A DNA stretch of 64,000 nucleotides from CAYSNP01 sp964432485. Lineage in GTDB: Bacteria > Bacillota > Clostridia > Christensenellales > DTU072. How positions within the stretch are numbered: position 1 is the first letter of the stretch; the number at the start of each line of letters is the position of its first letter. Below, piece by piece: positions 45,601 to 60,600 of this stretch. Below the pieces are notes generated by a model. It had not been told where the DNA came from, did not search any database, and saw nothing but the letters and a program-made list of their open reading frames with translations. The translations under genes and the position numbers were made by a program. The DNA is taken from NCBI GenBank assembly GCA_964432485.1, contig CAYSNP010000002.1, positions 34,004 through 98,003 of the forward strand, written 5' to 3'.

Positions 45601-48600
45601 AAATCTTCACTTGCAAAGAGCTCGCTATATGGACCAGCATATGGGTCAATAAAGACCTCACTATTATATTCCACATAATCATTGCCTTCGATACTCTTGG
45701 ATACATATATTGTCTTAATCTCCTTATTGAGCACGGTAACAGGTACTTCCAGAGATTGCAAGGCTGTTTTGCTGGAGTCTTCCTGCATATAAACAGTAGC
45801 AACTGCGGCCATATTGCCTTCATAGTTAGAGTTCAGTCCGCTACCATCGCCATTGACGCTCATCACTCTGGCAATATGCGAGTAAGCCCAATCTACCTTA
45901 ATTGCCATTGGGTCGGTAGCATATTGGAACTGAGCATATACCGTACTTGGCAGGTCTACAAAACCTTCATAAGGGTCTACTATTAATCTTTCGATAGGCT
46001 GATACACCCATTGGCCGCCTACCATCGCCATTTCGCCGATACTTAGCAGCTTGCTAGGCTTAACTATAACCTCAACATCTACGCCTTGGAACATTTGTCC
46101 TGTCCCGAAAAATGCCTTAACTGTATATCTGCCTCCGATTAAGGTATACCTTAAATTGGAAGTATCCCAGCTGCTAATAGGCAATATCTTTTGAGTGCCA
46201 TCTTGGAAGAGTATCGTTAGGCTATCATATTCGTCTAAGTTAGCATGCTGATAAACAGTACCTTCGAACTTCTCTATTACACCTACAGCACTTCGTTCTT
46301 CAACTATTACATTGACAGCTATAGCTTTTTCTATTCGCTTATCCAAATGCCAGCTTAAACCAACCATAAAGTAAATAGTTTCGCCTTCACCGTTACCCTC
46401 AAAGGTAATATTGATATCAGGCATTGGCGCATTCATTACCCTGGGATTCTGCTCGCCTGCTTCGGTAGTGACAACAGGAATATTAGTAATATCCAGTCCT
46501 TGAGCAAGCAATTGTTCATTAACGCTTGCACCGTATGGGTCAATAGTAATTGTCTCGGGCACAGTAGTGCTAATTATTTGCTCGGGAGCAATATTAATAT
46601 AAACAAGGTCATCAATATACCCGAATTTATTATTGCCTATCTTATTAATACCTGTAACAATACCGCCTTGCTCACCAAAGTCGCCTACAGAGAGCCATTC
46701 CACCGGTAAGGTAAGCGTTTCGCCTGTATCAAAAGTAACTTCTGCTATCAGCGGCAAGGTAAAGGTGGTATCAAATGCCTTAATCTCTACATTTTCAAAA
46801 TCTATGCCGTAATCAACGCTAATCTTTGCACGAGGGTTGGTATTAATCACATTAAGGGTAAATTGCAATAGGTTGTTGCCGTTGCCAATAGTAATACCTT
46901 TAGTAATAACTGCACTGGGAGTCTTAAAGAATGTTTCAATTATGCTGCTCAGGTCATACAAACAAGGTATATCTTCTACTACGCTATCGTCATATAGCGT
47001 AACATTTAAGGCAGTTGGCAAGGTATAATCGTATGGGTCAATCTCTAAAGTGTCGTTAACTAGAGCAGTAGAAACATCAAGCACATAATCGCTAAGGTCT
47101 ACAAACACCTCTTGCGTCCATATCTTATTGCCTGCTCCATAACCTTTGTTGCCAATCTTTACAACAATCCAGGATTGCTCACCGTCTAAATATATACCGC
47201 CTTCGTTAACATAGCGCCAGCTTACAATATCAAATAGGCTTTGGTCTAATGTTGCTTGCTGAGAGCCTTCTATTGCTAGCTTAAAACCTGGCTTATCGAG
47301 AAGCTCATTAATTCGAGTTGTAGCAATAAAGGGTATTATATCTTTATCCTCAGGGCTGACTTCTTGTGGCAGTAATAAAGCATTAATAGAGGTTTGGCTA
47401 ACAGTTATACGCACATTCTTTAATGTTTGCTGCCCAAACAAATCGTCATTGATTGTTACATTGGAATAATAAGTTGCTCCGGCAAAGGAAGAAGAAACTT
47501 GCTCTTGACTTATTGCCCAATGAATATCTACCTCTTCAAATATTTCGCTATTGCCGTCAAAGAATTTTACCAATCGCCTTGCAGGCAATACTAAATCTGT
47601 AACGCTGTCAAGTTGCAGCGGTTCCATAGACAACAGCTCACGCTTATGCACTCTTACGGTAAAGCCTACTTCTTGAGTGGATTCGCCTATCCCTAACAAA
47701 GTAGTTATACTATAATCTTTAACATCGCCTTCGCTTCCCGGCTCAAAATCATCAAAAGTATAACTCATAGCAGGTACATGCCAAGCACTGATTGGTACAG
47801 GTATCACTTGATGAGTGCCATCAGCATAATATACTGTTACATCTTCGGGCAATAAAAGGCGATTAGGTTCGCCGTCTTGATATCCGTAAGGTATAAACTC
47901 TTGGTCTTGCAGACTGGTAGCTATAATCTCTTTAGAGTTGATAAGCACCTCAACGGTGATTTTTTGCAATTTTCCAAAGTCATCAGCCAGCCAGAAGTAT
48001 ACGCTATATGGTCCTTGTACATATTCGTGCGGGTCATAAACATCAAGCTCAGAAAGGTCTGCCTCCGCAATCCTCCAATTGATAAAGCTATCTTCGGCTG
48101 CAGTTTTTACATTGAGCCTTGTAAGAGTTGCCAATGAGGCCTTGGGGTCGGTATTTTCAAATGGGTCAAACCGCACTTGGAAGTTGCCCGATTCTGTTAT
48201 AATACCGGAGTCATTATAGCTTCCTGGTACTTCTGTATTAACATTAATAACAGTCCTATTCTTTACGCTTACAGGAACATCTATAGTAGCAGGGAGCACT
48301 CCGGGGAAGGAATAGGTAAGCTTAATATTGGCTGTAATAGAATCATAGTTGAAATCTGTTTGCGATAAATCCCAAACAAGATTGGTAAATACATATGAGT
48401 AGCCGCCTGTATTAGTGTCAAAATCATAATGGAACATCTCAGGAAGGTGAGCCAAATATTTTGCCTCATCAAATGAAAGCGGGTCTATTTCAGGTAGCTC
48501 TCTTAGCTCAACAGCTTGTGCAGGGTCTACCAGTCTGGGTTGGATTGTACACTTAATCTTAGTATATTCTGTACCATACTTGCCATAGGTTTGATTAAGA

Positions 48601-51600
48601 GCATATCCCTTTAGGTAATATACATCTTTTGGATCGGAAGGGTCTGTACCTGCAGGGTCAAAGCGTATGGCAGTCATATCCCAAATAATAGCAATACCAT
48701 TATTGCCAAAAGAAGTCCCGTCTAAGAAAGATACATATGCCCTATTAGGCAAGAAATCAAGCGGGGTCTTTTGGTAATCCTTATTGGTGGCTCTTCTGTC
48801 GTTTTCAGGGCCTGTGCCTTCTGTAAAAGCCCAAGTCCCTCCTACAAAGGTAAAGTCCGAAGGATTGTAAGGGTCGTTAAAGATAATTTCCGAAGGCGGG
48901 TTGTAATCTATCTCTCTATCATCTTCTTTAGAAGCGTCAAATCTTATAAAGCTATCAGGTATAGCTTTGGCTACTCTTAACCCAATTCCGTTATTATCTA
49001 TATCAAGCTCTTGGAAAGCATCATCTTTTAGGCTATGTCCGCTATCATATATCTGATGACCATAGTTATCATAAATAAAGTATTGATTAAGTAGTGTTCT
49101 ATCTATATCAGTATCATATTCATTAATAATTACATAGCTATTAGATACGCTATATTTAATCCAGTTTTTCATATAATCCTGATTTGCAGTATTGACAACT
49201 TTATTGAGTACAATATCTCTCTTTTGCACACTTGTGCAATCTGGAGTAAAATCACCATTGCCCGCAAGTTCATGATTAACATAAGTTACTTCTCTGGTAT
49301 TCAACCCATCAAATATCCATTCTGTGGTTTTTTGATTTTTATAAGTAGCACCGTTTAGCAATATACTTATACGCTGAACAGTATTTTGATATGGGTCGGA
49401 TGTATCCATAGAAATCTTAACATAAGCGCCTAAATCAAAGTAATTAACCTCTCGCTCTACAACTCTTGTGCCTATATCTACCAATCCGTCCTCATCTCCG
49501 GGGTCAAGCAAAGCGCTATAAACATTTAGCGGATTGCCTGTAACACCTTGTGTTTGAATCATAGAATATGCATCTTGGAAAGGCACTATATGTGCAAGTA
49601 TAGCACTGGCTTGTCTAAGGACATCGCCAAGCAAGTAAGGTGCGTATCCTATAGCAGTCTTAACAATACCTCCTAACGATTCAACAGCTTGACCAATACC
49701 CCAGCCAATTACTCCAGAAGGAATCTTATTGACGCCATTTTTATAAGCAGCTAAGTAATATGTGTAACTTGGATATTTATAATTATAAAGTTCTTCATCG
49801 TTTTCATTATAAATATGGCCAACGGGAATATCATTATCATCAAAGATAACGTTAGCCTTTTTTATCAAATCATGAGGCAAAACTACGCTATCGGGATTAA
49901 TGGCCATTATTGACATCATTTCCATCATTAAGTTATGGATTGTGCCAAATAAATCATTTATAAACATCGGGTCTAGCCATACTTCGATATAAGAAATATC
50001 ATCATAGATATCTGCGGCACCTGTTTCTATACCTTTATTAAGCCTATTGTAAACGCTACGATCTTGGTCAAGTTGGAAAGTGCCGCTACCAAAATCATCA
50101 TTATGATAATCAGCATCTTTTATATCAGCTCCCAACCTTATCCTAACTCTTACTATTGTACCTATATCTAAGTTGCTATCTATTTGTGACCAGTGGATAG
50201 GTTTGGTAGTTAGCACAACTACGCCTAAGTTGTAAGTATTATTTTCTTTTTCCTTTTTTAATTGTCGAGTTAGCGTTATATTCTTATACTCATATTTAGT
50301 AGAGCGGAACTTGACAACTATATTAACATTCAAAGGAACGCCCTTAATATTAATATTACCGGCATTGTCTATACCGACTTGAGGCGCGCCTGTAGTGTAA
50401 TTTTCTTTAGCAAAATCAATAGGCTCTAAGCCTCTGGTGTCGTCTTTAATTACTGTTTTGCCATCTATCTTAAAGTAAATATATACACCGCTTGCAATAG
50501 GGTCGCCGTTCTCATCTACTAAAGTTCCGATAATGCTGCCGCTATTTATAGGTTCTAATACAAAATCACGCTCAACGCTGCCCGTTTCTTTATAGCTAAT
50601 TATATTGACTTTGCTAATATCAAAATAGCCATCTTTTGCAACCCTTAATGAATGCTCCAGCTTAAAATCTTTTTCTTTAATAGTGCCCGGGGGCATTACA
50701 TAAGTATAAGAATACTCGCCAAAGGCATTTGTTGTAGTTACAGGCTCTTCATTATAATAAACTGTGGCGGTGGCAATAGGATTGCTGCTGTTATCACGAA
50801 CAACACCGCTAAAGGTGATATTTTTAATGCTATACAAGGTCATATTGGTGACTACTTCGCTCATCCCGCCGTCAATGGTCTTGCTGATATCTTCAGGTTG
50901 GAAATAGCCTGCTTTTTCCGCTCTTATCTTTTTAGATAAGCCATCAACAGATTGTGTATAACCGTATTCGCCCATAATATTGGTTTGGGCTACCACTATA
51001 TTGTCAATTCGGATATTTGCATTTTGTATCGGATTGCCAAAGTCATCTTTTATTACGCCCTTATATTCAACATTTCTTATCTTATTTAATATAAGGTTGT
51101 GCGTAATAGTTTGATTATTACTGTTGACAGTCTTTTTGGTATAGGCCATTGTATGATAATCAGCTTTTTTTGCTCTAATGCTGTGATAAAGGCCTTGTAT
51201 CGCCTCTACTGTAATTGTGTAGCGAGCCTCATCATTAGTGTAGCCAATTGTTATGGTTCCTTTGACCTCATCTCTTAACTGTACCTCCGTATTAGGCATC
51301 AGAGCACCAAAATAGTCTGTTACAGTACCGGTAAAAGTAATATTAGTATAAAGGTCATAAAGCACTAAAGTATAATTGCGAAATACATCAAAGCCGTCTA
51401 CTTTTTCATTAGTTTGAGTTATTACATAAAACTTGTCTTCACCTAGCTCAAACAGGACTCCTGAAGAAGCACCTATCATAACATAATGCTTGCTGCCTAT
51501 AAGCCCGTCCGCATATAAGTCATAATAGCCATCTTCGTCAGTAGAACCGATATAGAAGAATTCGGTCTTTTCCTTTTTGCTTACATAGATTGCTACTCCT

Positions 51601-54600
51601 ACGGCCGGTGCACCCAAATGATCTACTACTCTGCCATGGAAATGCACATCGTTATAAATAGCAGTATCTTCTCTTATCAATTTTTTAGTAGGTATAACTA
51701 TTGAATCATTATAGATATAAGACTCGTTAGAAGCATAAAAAGCTACATTAAAGGTAGTTGATTCATCTTTGCGGTAATACTGTTCCGGACAAGTAATTGT
51801 AAGCCTATATCCTTTGCCTTCTGGCAATTTTAAGAAAGCATAAGCACCGTCTTTATTGGTATAAGTAATATACTGCTTGCCGCCGGACTGTTGCACCATT
51901 ACCTTAGCTCCTGCTACGGGCTCGCCGGTAACATTGTCAACTACATAGCCAAAAACATTGTTAAAAAGCTCTACCTTAGTTTCTTCATCATCTCCAATCA
52001 AGGAATCTATTGATAAATCCATAAGCGAAGGTAACACCCCTAGCCTATCTACAATTTCGCCTATTGGTATTGGAATCTTTGGTTTTATAATATGCTTTAG
52101 CAGATTCCAAGGTGGAGGCAATAAATCAAATACCATAGAAACATCAAGATACCATATTAGCCCTGTGCCCAGTTTAAGATTTAAGCCGCTATCTTGAATA
52201 TATACCCCTGACCTAGATGCTTTATTGTCAATTTGCCAAAAATCAACCTCCAGTACATTATTGGTCTTTCGGTTAATCATTAATTTTGTTCTGTTATACC
52301 CATTTACTCCTGTGGGAACATCTCTAGGTGATACATAATAATCATCGTAATCAGAATAGTTGCCCCAATCGCTAAAGCCCTCGTTAGAGTTGGGGTCTAC
52401 CCTTACGCCATAATCCTGAGTGGTCTCAAATGCCTCGCTAAAGCTACGTTGTTGCCAATAATAATTCCTCTTTTCAAGATAAACTACAAATCTCTTTAAG
52501 TTGATAGAATCATATATACTGTGGACTAACCCTAAGGTATCCATTGCCATACCGTTGGCATTTAAATTAATCCCTGCAATGCCGCCATACTTATTTAATG
52601 CGCTAGCTGAAGGCACATAAGTAAATCCATCAGCAGCATCCCCTATTGCAAACCTAAGGCCGCCTTGAGGCACATTAATAAATACATCATTGCCTACTGT
52701 ATCAAGTTTAACTTGCACGCTGGCATTATTAAGTCCTGCATAAAAATTCATACCCGCAGAAATAAGTGCAATAGGAGGAAGCATCCCTCCTAAGGAAGGT
52801 ACAAGAGCTGCAATTACTTCAATATTAGGTAAAATTGAAATGTTTTTATTGTCCAGTACTATCTTGATAGTAGGCAAGCGTTTAATAGCACCGCCGCCTT
52901 CTGCATTAAGAAGGCCATCTATTAAACCTCCCACATTTAAGCCTTCGCCGGGGGCAATCAATTCAAAACCTGTAAGCAAGTCGCCAATAAGGCTCATTAA
53001 ATCAAGGCCAGAAATTGAAGCCCTAAACAGCCCAAGCCCTGATAAATCAGCATAAACTGTATTAGTTTCGCCAATATAGTAAACGCTTAGTAGCGGACGC
53101 ATATTATAGGTAACATCTAAAGAAAGTTTAGTATTGCTCAAATTGGCAAGGTCCACAATAAGCCCTAAGCTAAGACCGTAAACCAAATAACTGTTCTGCA
53201 AATCTAGCTCTATTGCATTTGAAGGCGCACCTATCAGCCCAGCCACTAAGTTTTCCAAACCTGTAATACTTGGAGACTTTTCGCCTGTCGGTTTTTTTGT
53301 CTTTAGAGTAATCTCAGCATCTAAAGTCAGTCCTATCTTATTAATCACGCTAATATCTTGATATATAATTGTTTTGCCTGAGCTATCCTTGCTATAATTA
53401 ATAGTAGTAATAGCATTGGTAGCAAAATTAAAGTGCATAGCGTTAAAGTTATATTTAATCCTAAATGATTCTTCCAGAGTAGTGCCATTTTGAGTAAGTA
53501 TCAATAGCAATCCTGCTAGGTCATCTTTCTTATTGTAACCAATCTTAAAACGATCAAATTCCGGGAATGCCATACCATCAGTAACAGAACCTAACAAACT
53601 AACTGCCAATGCGCCTGTAATAGCTAAGGTAACCTCTTCATAATCTAAAATAAAGTGTAGTAAACTCTGCAATTTGGATAGGTCATCGCTCATTTCGGCA
53701 TTAAAGATATTGGGAGCGGCATTTTCTATAATCTCTCCATCTTCTTCCTCGCCGATATTACTTATTAGACCTTTGACAAGTTCGCCTAAATTGATACCTG
53801 ACAGTCTCATATTCGGCAAGCCAAGACCTTCTAGCTGCAAATAGATTGTGCCATTGTTCATCTCGCCTATATAAATGATTCTTGCCATTATCTTATCAAA
53901 CAACTTGACTTCTAATTCAAACTTCAGCAAATTCAAATCAGCAAAGTCAATAAATACTTTAAGCACAAAGTCAAGCTGCATATCAAGATTGTCGCCTGCT
54001 TGCAAGACTATACCTATATCATTGAGCAAAGGCGCGGTAAGTGCCTTCATATCAAAAATAGAGAATAGTTTATCGGTTACATTAAGCGAACTTTCTACCG
54101 TTAATTCCAGCTTATAATCGTTTAGGTCTTTATATACATTAAAGTCTTTATTTTTAAAGATATTGTTTGTGCCAAGATGGATATAAAAGTCGCTCAACCC
54201 AATCCTAAATGCCAAGTTGCGCTCAATATCAAGTGCCAGGTCAAGAACTACTTCGTCTTCGACCATATCGACAGCAAGCTCAAGAGCGCCGATATCTGCA
54301 AAATTGAATCCAAATAAGTCACTCAAAATAGAAGCCACTACATTATGCGCTACTACTATACCTACGGTACCTTTTGCAATAGAAATGCTGTCAAATAATT
54401 TTGTTATATCTATACTGCCTATAGAGTCGTCTTCCTCTGCATTTTGCGGTCCGTTTTCGTCTTGTTCATCTTCATCTTCATAGCCTACCAGTTTGGCAAT
54501 ATCGAAGTCTAAGAAATTGAGAAGAGTGGGGTGCCCTATTTTAAGTTTAGGAATACCAAGAGGCTCACATTCCAAATAAAGGGCTGCCTGATAAGCATTT

Positions 54601-57600
54601 TCGGCCATCTTATTAAGGTTGCCTACATAATATAGTGCAAGCAGCACTTCTCCGCTGGTATCCTTTAGCAATACCTGTGCCTCAAGCCCAAGCTGAGCTA
54701 TCCCAAAGATATTAATATCTACTAAGACTTCCATTATAATAGTGCCATACATATCGCTAAGGAACTCTAATATAAACTTTGTAGGCACTTCTTGCACATC
54801 AAAAAGGTCTGACCAATCTAACAAGGTATGCACCAGGTCAGCAGTAAGCTCTATCTTTAACCCTACTGTAACCCTATCTCTAATTTCGTCCGTAAAGAAG
54901 TAATCGTTGAACATACCTGATTCTATATCTTGTTGGAAAGAATTAAAGAAATGGTAATACTTTTTCTGCTCATTCTTACCGTTGGTATCAAACACCAATC
55001 CATCAAGCAACAATATCTTTAGATCATAGCCGGCAATATTTTGAGCGGCATCGCCTTCTTTAGAAACCTCCAGCCCAATATACATACCGTTGTCAAAGAA
55101 CAAGCCTACCCTGCCCTCGTCTATTATTGATCTGATTGCTCCTGTCATATCCAGTTCCTCAGAACTGATTAATCTCTCAAGAGCACCAATAACCTCAGCG
55201 GTAATCAATATTGCAATACCTTGCTTGTCAAGCACCAAATCTATTACTAAATCATTGCTGACGCCATTGTCATTATAAAGCAAGTACGCCGCATTATTTA
55301 GCTCTCTATCCTCCTCATATGCTTCTGTAAAGGAGCTTAAATCTATCATTTCATTGATAAGGCCGCCAATACTAAAATCAGGAATCTTTAATTTTACTTC
55401 AGTACCAAACACCTCTAAACTTACATATAATTCTTGACCATAGTTAAAGATATAAAGCACAGTTTGGGAATGGAACTCTCCTCCGTCAATATCTATAATA
55501 GTATAGTGAATATTGCCTTTAAGTCTAACAGATTCGTCAATTTCTGTTTCATCACGGCTGATAAGTTTATTTATTGCCAAGCCCAACTCAATATCTATAC
55601 TTAACCTTACAGTATGGGCTTCTCTTATATCCAGCCCCATATTGATACCATCAGCAAGGATATGCAGCAGTTGCGAAAAATCTAGCCTGCCTTCATCTAG
55701 CCCTATATCAACTACAACTGAAAAGGCCAAATAGATATTCATATCCGAATAGTCAGTATATTCTTCTCTTTCTTCAGGGCTGATTAGCGGAGGGACATTA
55801 GTAACTGGTCCCGCAATTGTATCAACTATCACTTCGTAAAGCGTATCAAAGCTGGTGGATTGGCCAATAAGCATCAGTCCTAAATCAATTGAACCTTCAG
55901 AGGTGACAGAAGGTAGCTTTATTTCTATCTTAAAATTAAGAGCAGGGGACACATTTACTTCTAGGCCGGGCTTGACAAGACCGTCAAAGTAAGGAGTCAG
56001 GTCTACCCCGACCAGCCCAAGCGCAGCAATTAACATCCCTGTAGAAACCTTTATGGTCAAACCATTTAGTTCTGATAATATAAAGGTCACCTTAGCCGCA
56101 TCCGAAAGTAGCGGGTCATCGCTGTTTAGCAATTCCTGCCAAGCCATATAATAGAGCTCGGCATTTATTGGTTCATCTTCTTCATCTTGACCTTGTACTA
56201 AGAAACCAGAAAGGACATTAATAAGGTTTTTGCCATAAATCTTGCTAAGGCCGATTTTATCACCATCTAAGTATAAGTTGCTATTCCAATAGATAAGCTC
56301 AAGGTCAAAAGCCTCGCTGGATTTGGAATAAATATGCGCTCTTACCTGCAATCCGTTTACTATATCGTCAAGAGGTATAAGCAATTTAAGCTCTACAACA
56401 ATAGTATCGCCTATCTCTTGAGCTATTTCAAGTTGCGGTGCTAATGCGCGTCCAAATAAATCTTCGGAATCAAAAAGCTGTGCCAATAAATTCTTAAACT
56501 CAAAACTGCCCGTTTCAGTAGCCAGGAAGAACTCCAGGGTAGTCTCCAGCTTAATTATATTAATATCAGTAATGTCAACAAATTGAGTAGAATTGACCTT
56601 AATGAGCTGGTCATTACCGAATCTTACAAAGTTTACTCTCAATCCATTAATAGCAACACCTAGGGTAAAAACATCAGATTCCGAACTGTCGCCTATCCCG
56701 ATTTCTGCACCTACTACTACTGATTTGATATCAGCGTTAGGCACAAGAGACACAGTAGCATGGATATTGCTCATCATAGTAAACTCATTGAGCCCAAGCA
56801 TTGAGAATAATATATCAAACACCTGTCTTTCTGCAAAGACAAACAGTCCGTTAGTTTGAATTTGTGCAAGCAATGACAATATAGGCAATTCTATTTCTTC
56901 CTCATTGCTCTCTTGATTGGCAATGCTATTGTCCGGCTCTTCTTCGGAAGAGGAGAATATCAAGTCAATAACATCAGCCATTCTCATTCTGGAGCCGCCC
57001 ATAAAGGAGAGGTCTATATAAAGATTGCCGCTCATTACGCTAATACGGGCGTAAAGTTTATTGTCTTTTTTAACTTCGATCTGTAATGCTAAGCTGGTCA
57101 AGTCTAACGGATTAAACTCCGCCTTAATATCCAGCACGATTTTTGCAGACTGATTTTCTTCTATATTCAGTGCAATTTGAAATACTAAATCTGTAATTAA
57201 GCTATTGATAAACCCGCTAAGCGGTTCGCCATAGATATCAGGTATTTCCTTTTTAGCCGCCACTAAATTGATATCTATTGTTGTAGCTATAGAAATAATA
57301 GGAGCAATCTCCTTTATTTCTACATATGCCGCATAATCTAAAGGCGTTGAGAGATGCTTTTGCTCAGGGGCAAGATTAATATTAAAGTCATAGCCGACCT
57401 TAACGCTAAATACTATCCCGTATCCTTCTCTGGGTTGGCCTGTTTCGTCAGATGCCCATAATTTTACGCTGATTTCTGCAAGTGTTTCAGGACTAAATAA
57501 GGAAAGGTCAAAATGCAAATCTCCAATGGAAGTGACTAAATCTTGTGCATCGGAAGAAATCCCGCCAATCACTCCCAACACAGCAAAGAGAGCAGAGGCG

Positions 57601-60600
57601 CCTATATGGGTCACCAATCCCTCTCTACTTAGCGTTACATTGATAACGGAAGCAAGTGCTCCTGCTTGGTCGCTGTCATCTATCGGAGCCATATTGCCCA
57701 GCGGCACAGGATTGTCTGTTACAAATAGACTTGTAAAGAAATTGACACCGTCGGCTATACGCAATTTTTGAATATTAAATGCCTCGGCATCAATATAAAT
57801 CGTACCTTCTATATAATACAACCTTAATACAGGCTCATCTACGCCTACTGCATACAAATCTAGCTTGATATCACTGGATAAAATATCATTTATTTTTAGC
57901 ATAGCTTCTATATGAAGTCGATACTCTGTGCTAATTTGCTCCAAAATCTTTAATGTGGGACGGATATCGAAACCTAAGGAGCCACCTGAAATTAAGGTGC
58001 TTATCAAATTGGTAAAGTCATACTCGGCACCTTCGCTCATATCCAAGTTAAAAGTCAGATTAAGACTTGCATGAATTTCGTTGGGCAGTTCGTTTAGGCT
58101 TGCATAAGAATCCTTATTTATATCAATATTAACTTCATTATTTTTGAAGTTAACTTCTAACCTGTTAAAGCAAAATTCAAACTCATATTCGGCTATATTT
58201 AACCCTAATGCGAATCCCTCATTATTTAAGGTTATAATACCTTCTATATCATTCAAGGTATGTACAATTAACGAGCCGGGCAATCCAAAAGAATTAAGCA
58301 TAATCACTACTGTATCTTGTGCTATCTGAACAAAAATGCCATTTTCATTAGACAACTGCAAAGTTACATAGGCTGATGCCATAGACTCGCCCGGTGTTTG
58401 TTCTTCATTAAGCAAGCGCACTTGATTTAGAATCTCTTCGGCATCCTCAACAGAAACTAACCCAAATAAGCTAAACGCATCTTCAATCTTAACTTTGCCC
58501 ACATTTAATGCGGACAAGTCTATATAAATAGTGCCATCATCAAGATAGGCGGCTATCAATAAATTCCCGTTTATATCAGTTACGGTAAACTTAAGCTTAA
58601 ATGCTTTGGCTAAATTGCCTGCAAGAATTTCTTTAATATTTATTGATGCCTCGACATTGTAATATATGGTAGAATGTAAATAGTCAAGGTTCTGTATAAT
58701 TACACCAAAATCCGTAGTATGCAGGAATTCCATTATTAAATTCGAAAAATCTATTTCGGAGTCGGAATCGGTAGGATATGCCGTCAAATTGATTTCTCCG
58801 CCAAAGGACACCTTAACTGTGCTGAACTTATCATTAATTTCTGTATACTCGCTGGGTGACTCCACATAAATATTGGCAGGGCTAAGAGTCAAGCTAGGCT
58901 CATGAATTAAAAGGTCCATATACATTAAGTCTTGGAACTCCAGAGCAACTTTTAATAAAAATTCGTCATTGATAATTTCCAAATTGGCTTCAGGGGGAAA
59001 CTCCGAAACCAAGCCGCTAATATCCAATCCTGCTAGTGTAGAAAGCAAGCTGTAAATAGCTCCTGTAGTGACATTAACTGCAAAGACAGAGCTTTGCAAA
59101 TGCTTTTGCATAGATATGCCTACAATAATATTGGGAAGCAAAGCTGTACTGCCATCTTCACTATTGTTGATATTGCCCTCTACAGCAAGCGGAGTGGCAC
59201 CCGAAGACGTAAACATATTTATAACTTGAGATACATTAACAATCTTTATCTTTTCTAGATTAAAGACTGCCGCATCTATATAAATATCAATGGAGCCGTC
59301 CGGTTGCCCCATAATATAAAAAGTAAGTATATCACCTTGGTCTTCTGCATTTGGAGAAGAGCTAAGATAAAGGACTAATTGTATATTAGAGAGATTGGAT
59401 ATATCCAAATTTGCTTTTATCTTATAATATACAGTACCTCCAAAGGTATCACCCAAAACTTGAAAGAGTATGCCAATGTCAGATACCATACCCAGCGTAC
59501 CCAAAATCTTATCCATACGCACGCCTTTACTGTTGCCAAATACATCCAGGGTAAAGCTGCCTGTCAGTTCTATACCTATCTTTGTTAATTGAGTAACTAC
59601 CTCATAACTGGCTGCATCTGCAGGAGGCTCTATCAGTCCTTCATACTGCCATTTGATATCCAGCGCATCTAATACCAGTCCAAACTTAGCTGTTGTAAAT
59701 TCAATCCCTATATCTACATGAATAGGCTCTATGGTAAATACTGCACTAACCCCAAAGTCCAGCTCTGCAAGTGCTTCTTCAAGGTCAAGCCCTAACATCA
59801 AAAATACTGTAAGCAACACATCTTTGGTAATGGAAAGGCCTAAGCCTCCGTCAGAGAATATTAGGTCTAAGAAAGACTTGGCATTATATATTGGCTCCTC
59901 ATTTAGAAAATCTTCGTCATATTCATCCGGCGGTGTAGAATTAGTAAAGATATTGCCTACATCTCTTAGCAGTACTTTTCCTATATTAAACAGATTGGTA
60001 TCAATGTAGAGGTCACCGCTCTCATAGTACACACTTAAAAGCGAGTCGCCTTGACGAGTTTTTCTTAGGGCAAAACTTACTCGGCTATTTTCCATATCAA
60101 GCAAATTGATATATGCTTTAAGGCTATAGTATACCTCTTCATCCTCTATCCCTAAGAATTCTAAGAATAAGTTAAGGTCTATATCTTCTAAAAATTGACC
60201 TAAAAGTGGAGACAAATCTGCTGTAGACGGCTCTTCATTGGTAAAATAGAAGTAACCTTGTACCTCCAGATATACACCAAGCGGCAAGCCCATATCAGTC
60301 ATATTATACTCGCCAATACGGGGTACTTCTATAATATGCTTATCTCCGCTGTCAATACTTATATAAATATTGCCTACGGTAAAGCTTACATCAAAGACTT
60401 CTATCCCTATGCCCACACTAAGTCCTGCATCTGCAGTTGTATTGATTTCAATTTCCGCATAATTAAAAGTTATGGGTAAATCAACCCCCAGCATAGCCAG
60501 TAAAGCACCTATTATCTCGCCTGTTAAGGATACGGATAGACCAGAAGGATTGATTAACAATTGAATCTTAATAGCATCCTCAGGTTCTTGATTTTGAATT

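Noticed and set aside
54217..54483. Ser-rich 88-residue frame opposite the giant gene, and similar frames across 43-64 kb
   Set aside because: All are antisense to the continuous 7046-codon frame, and their composition is what the mirror of an Asp/Glu/Leu-rich protein gives.
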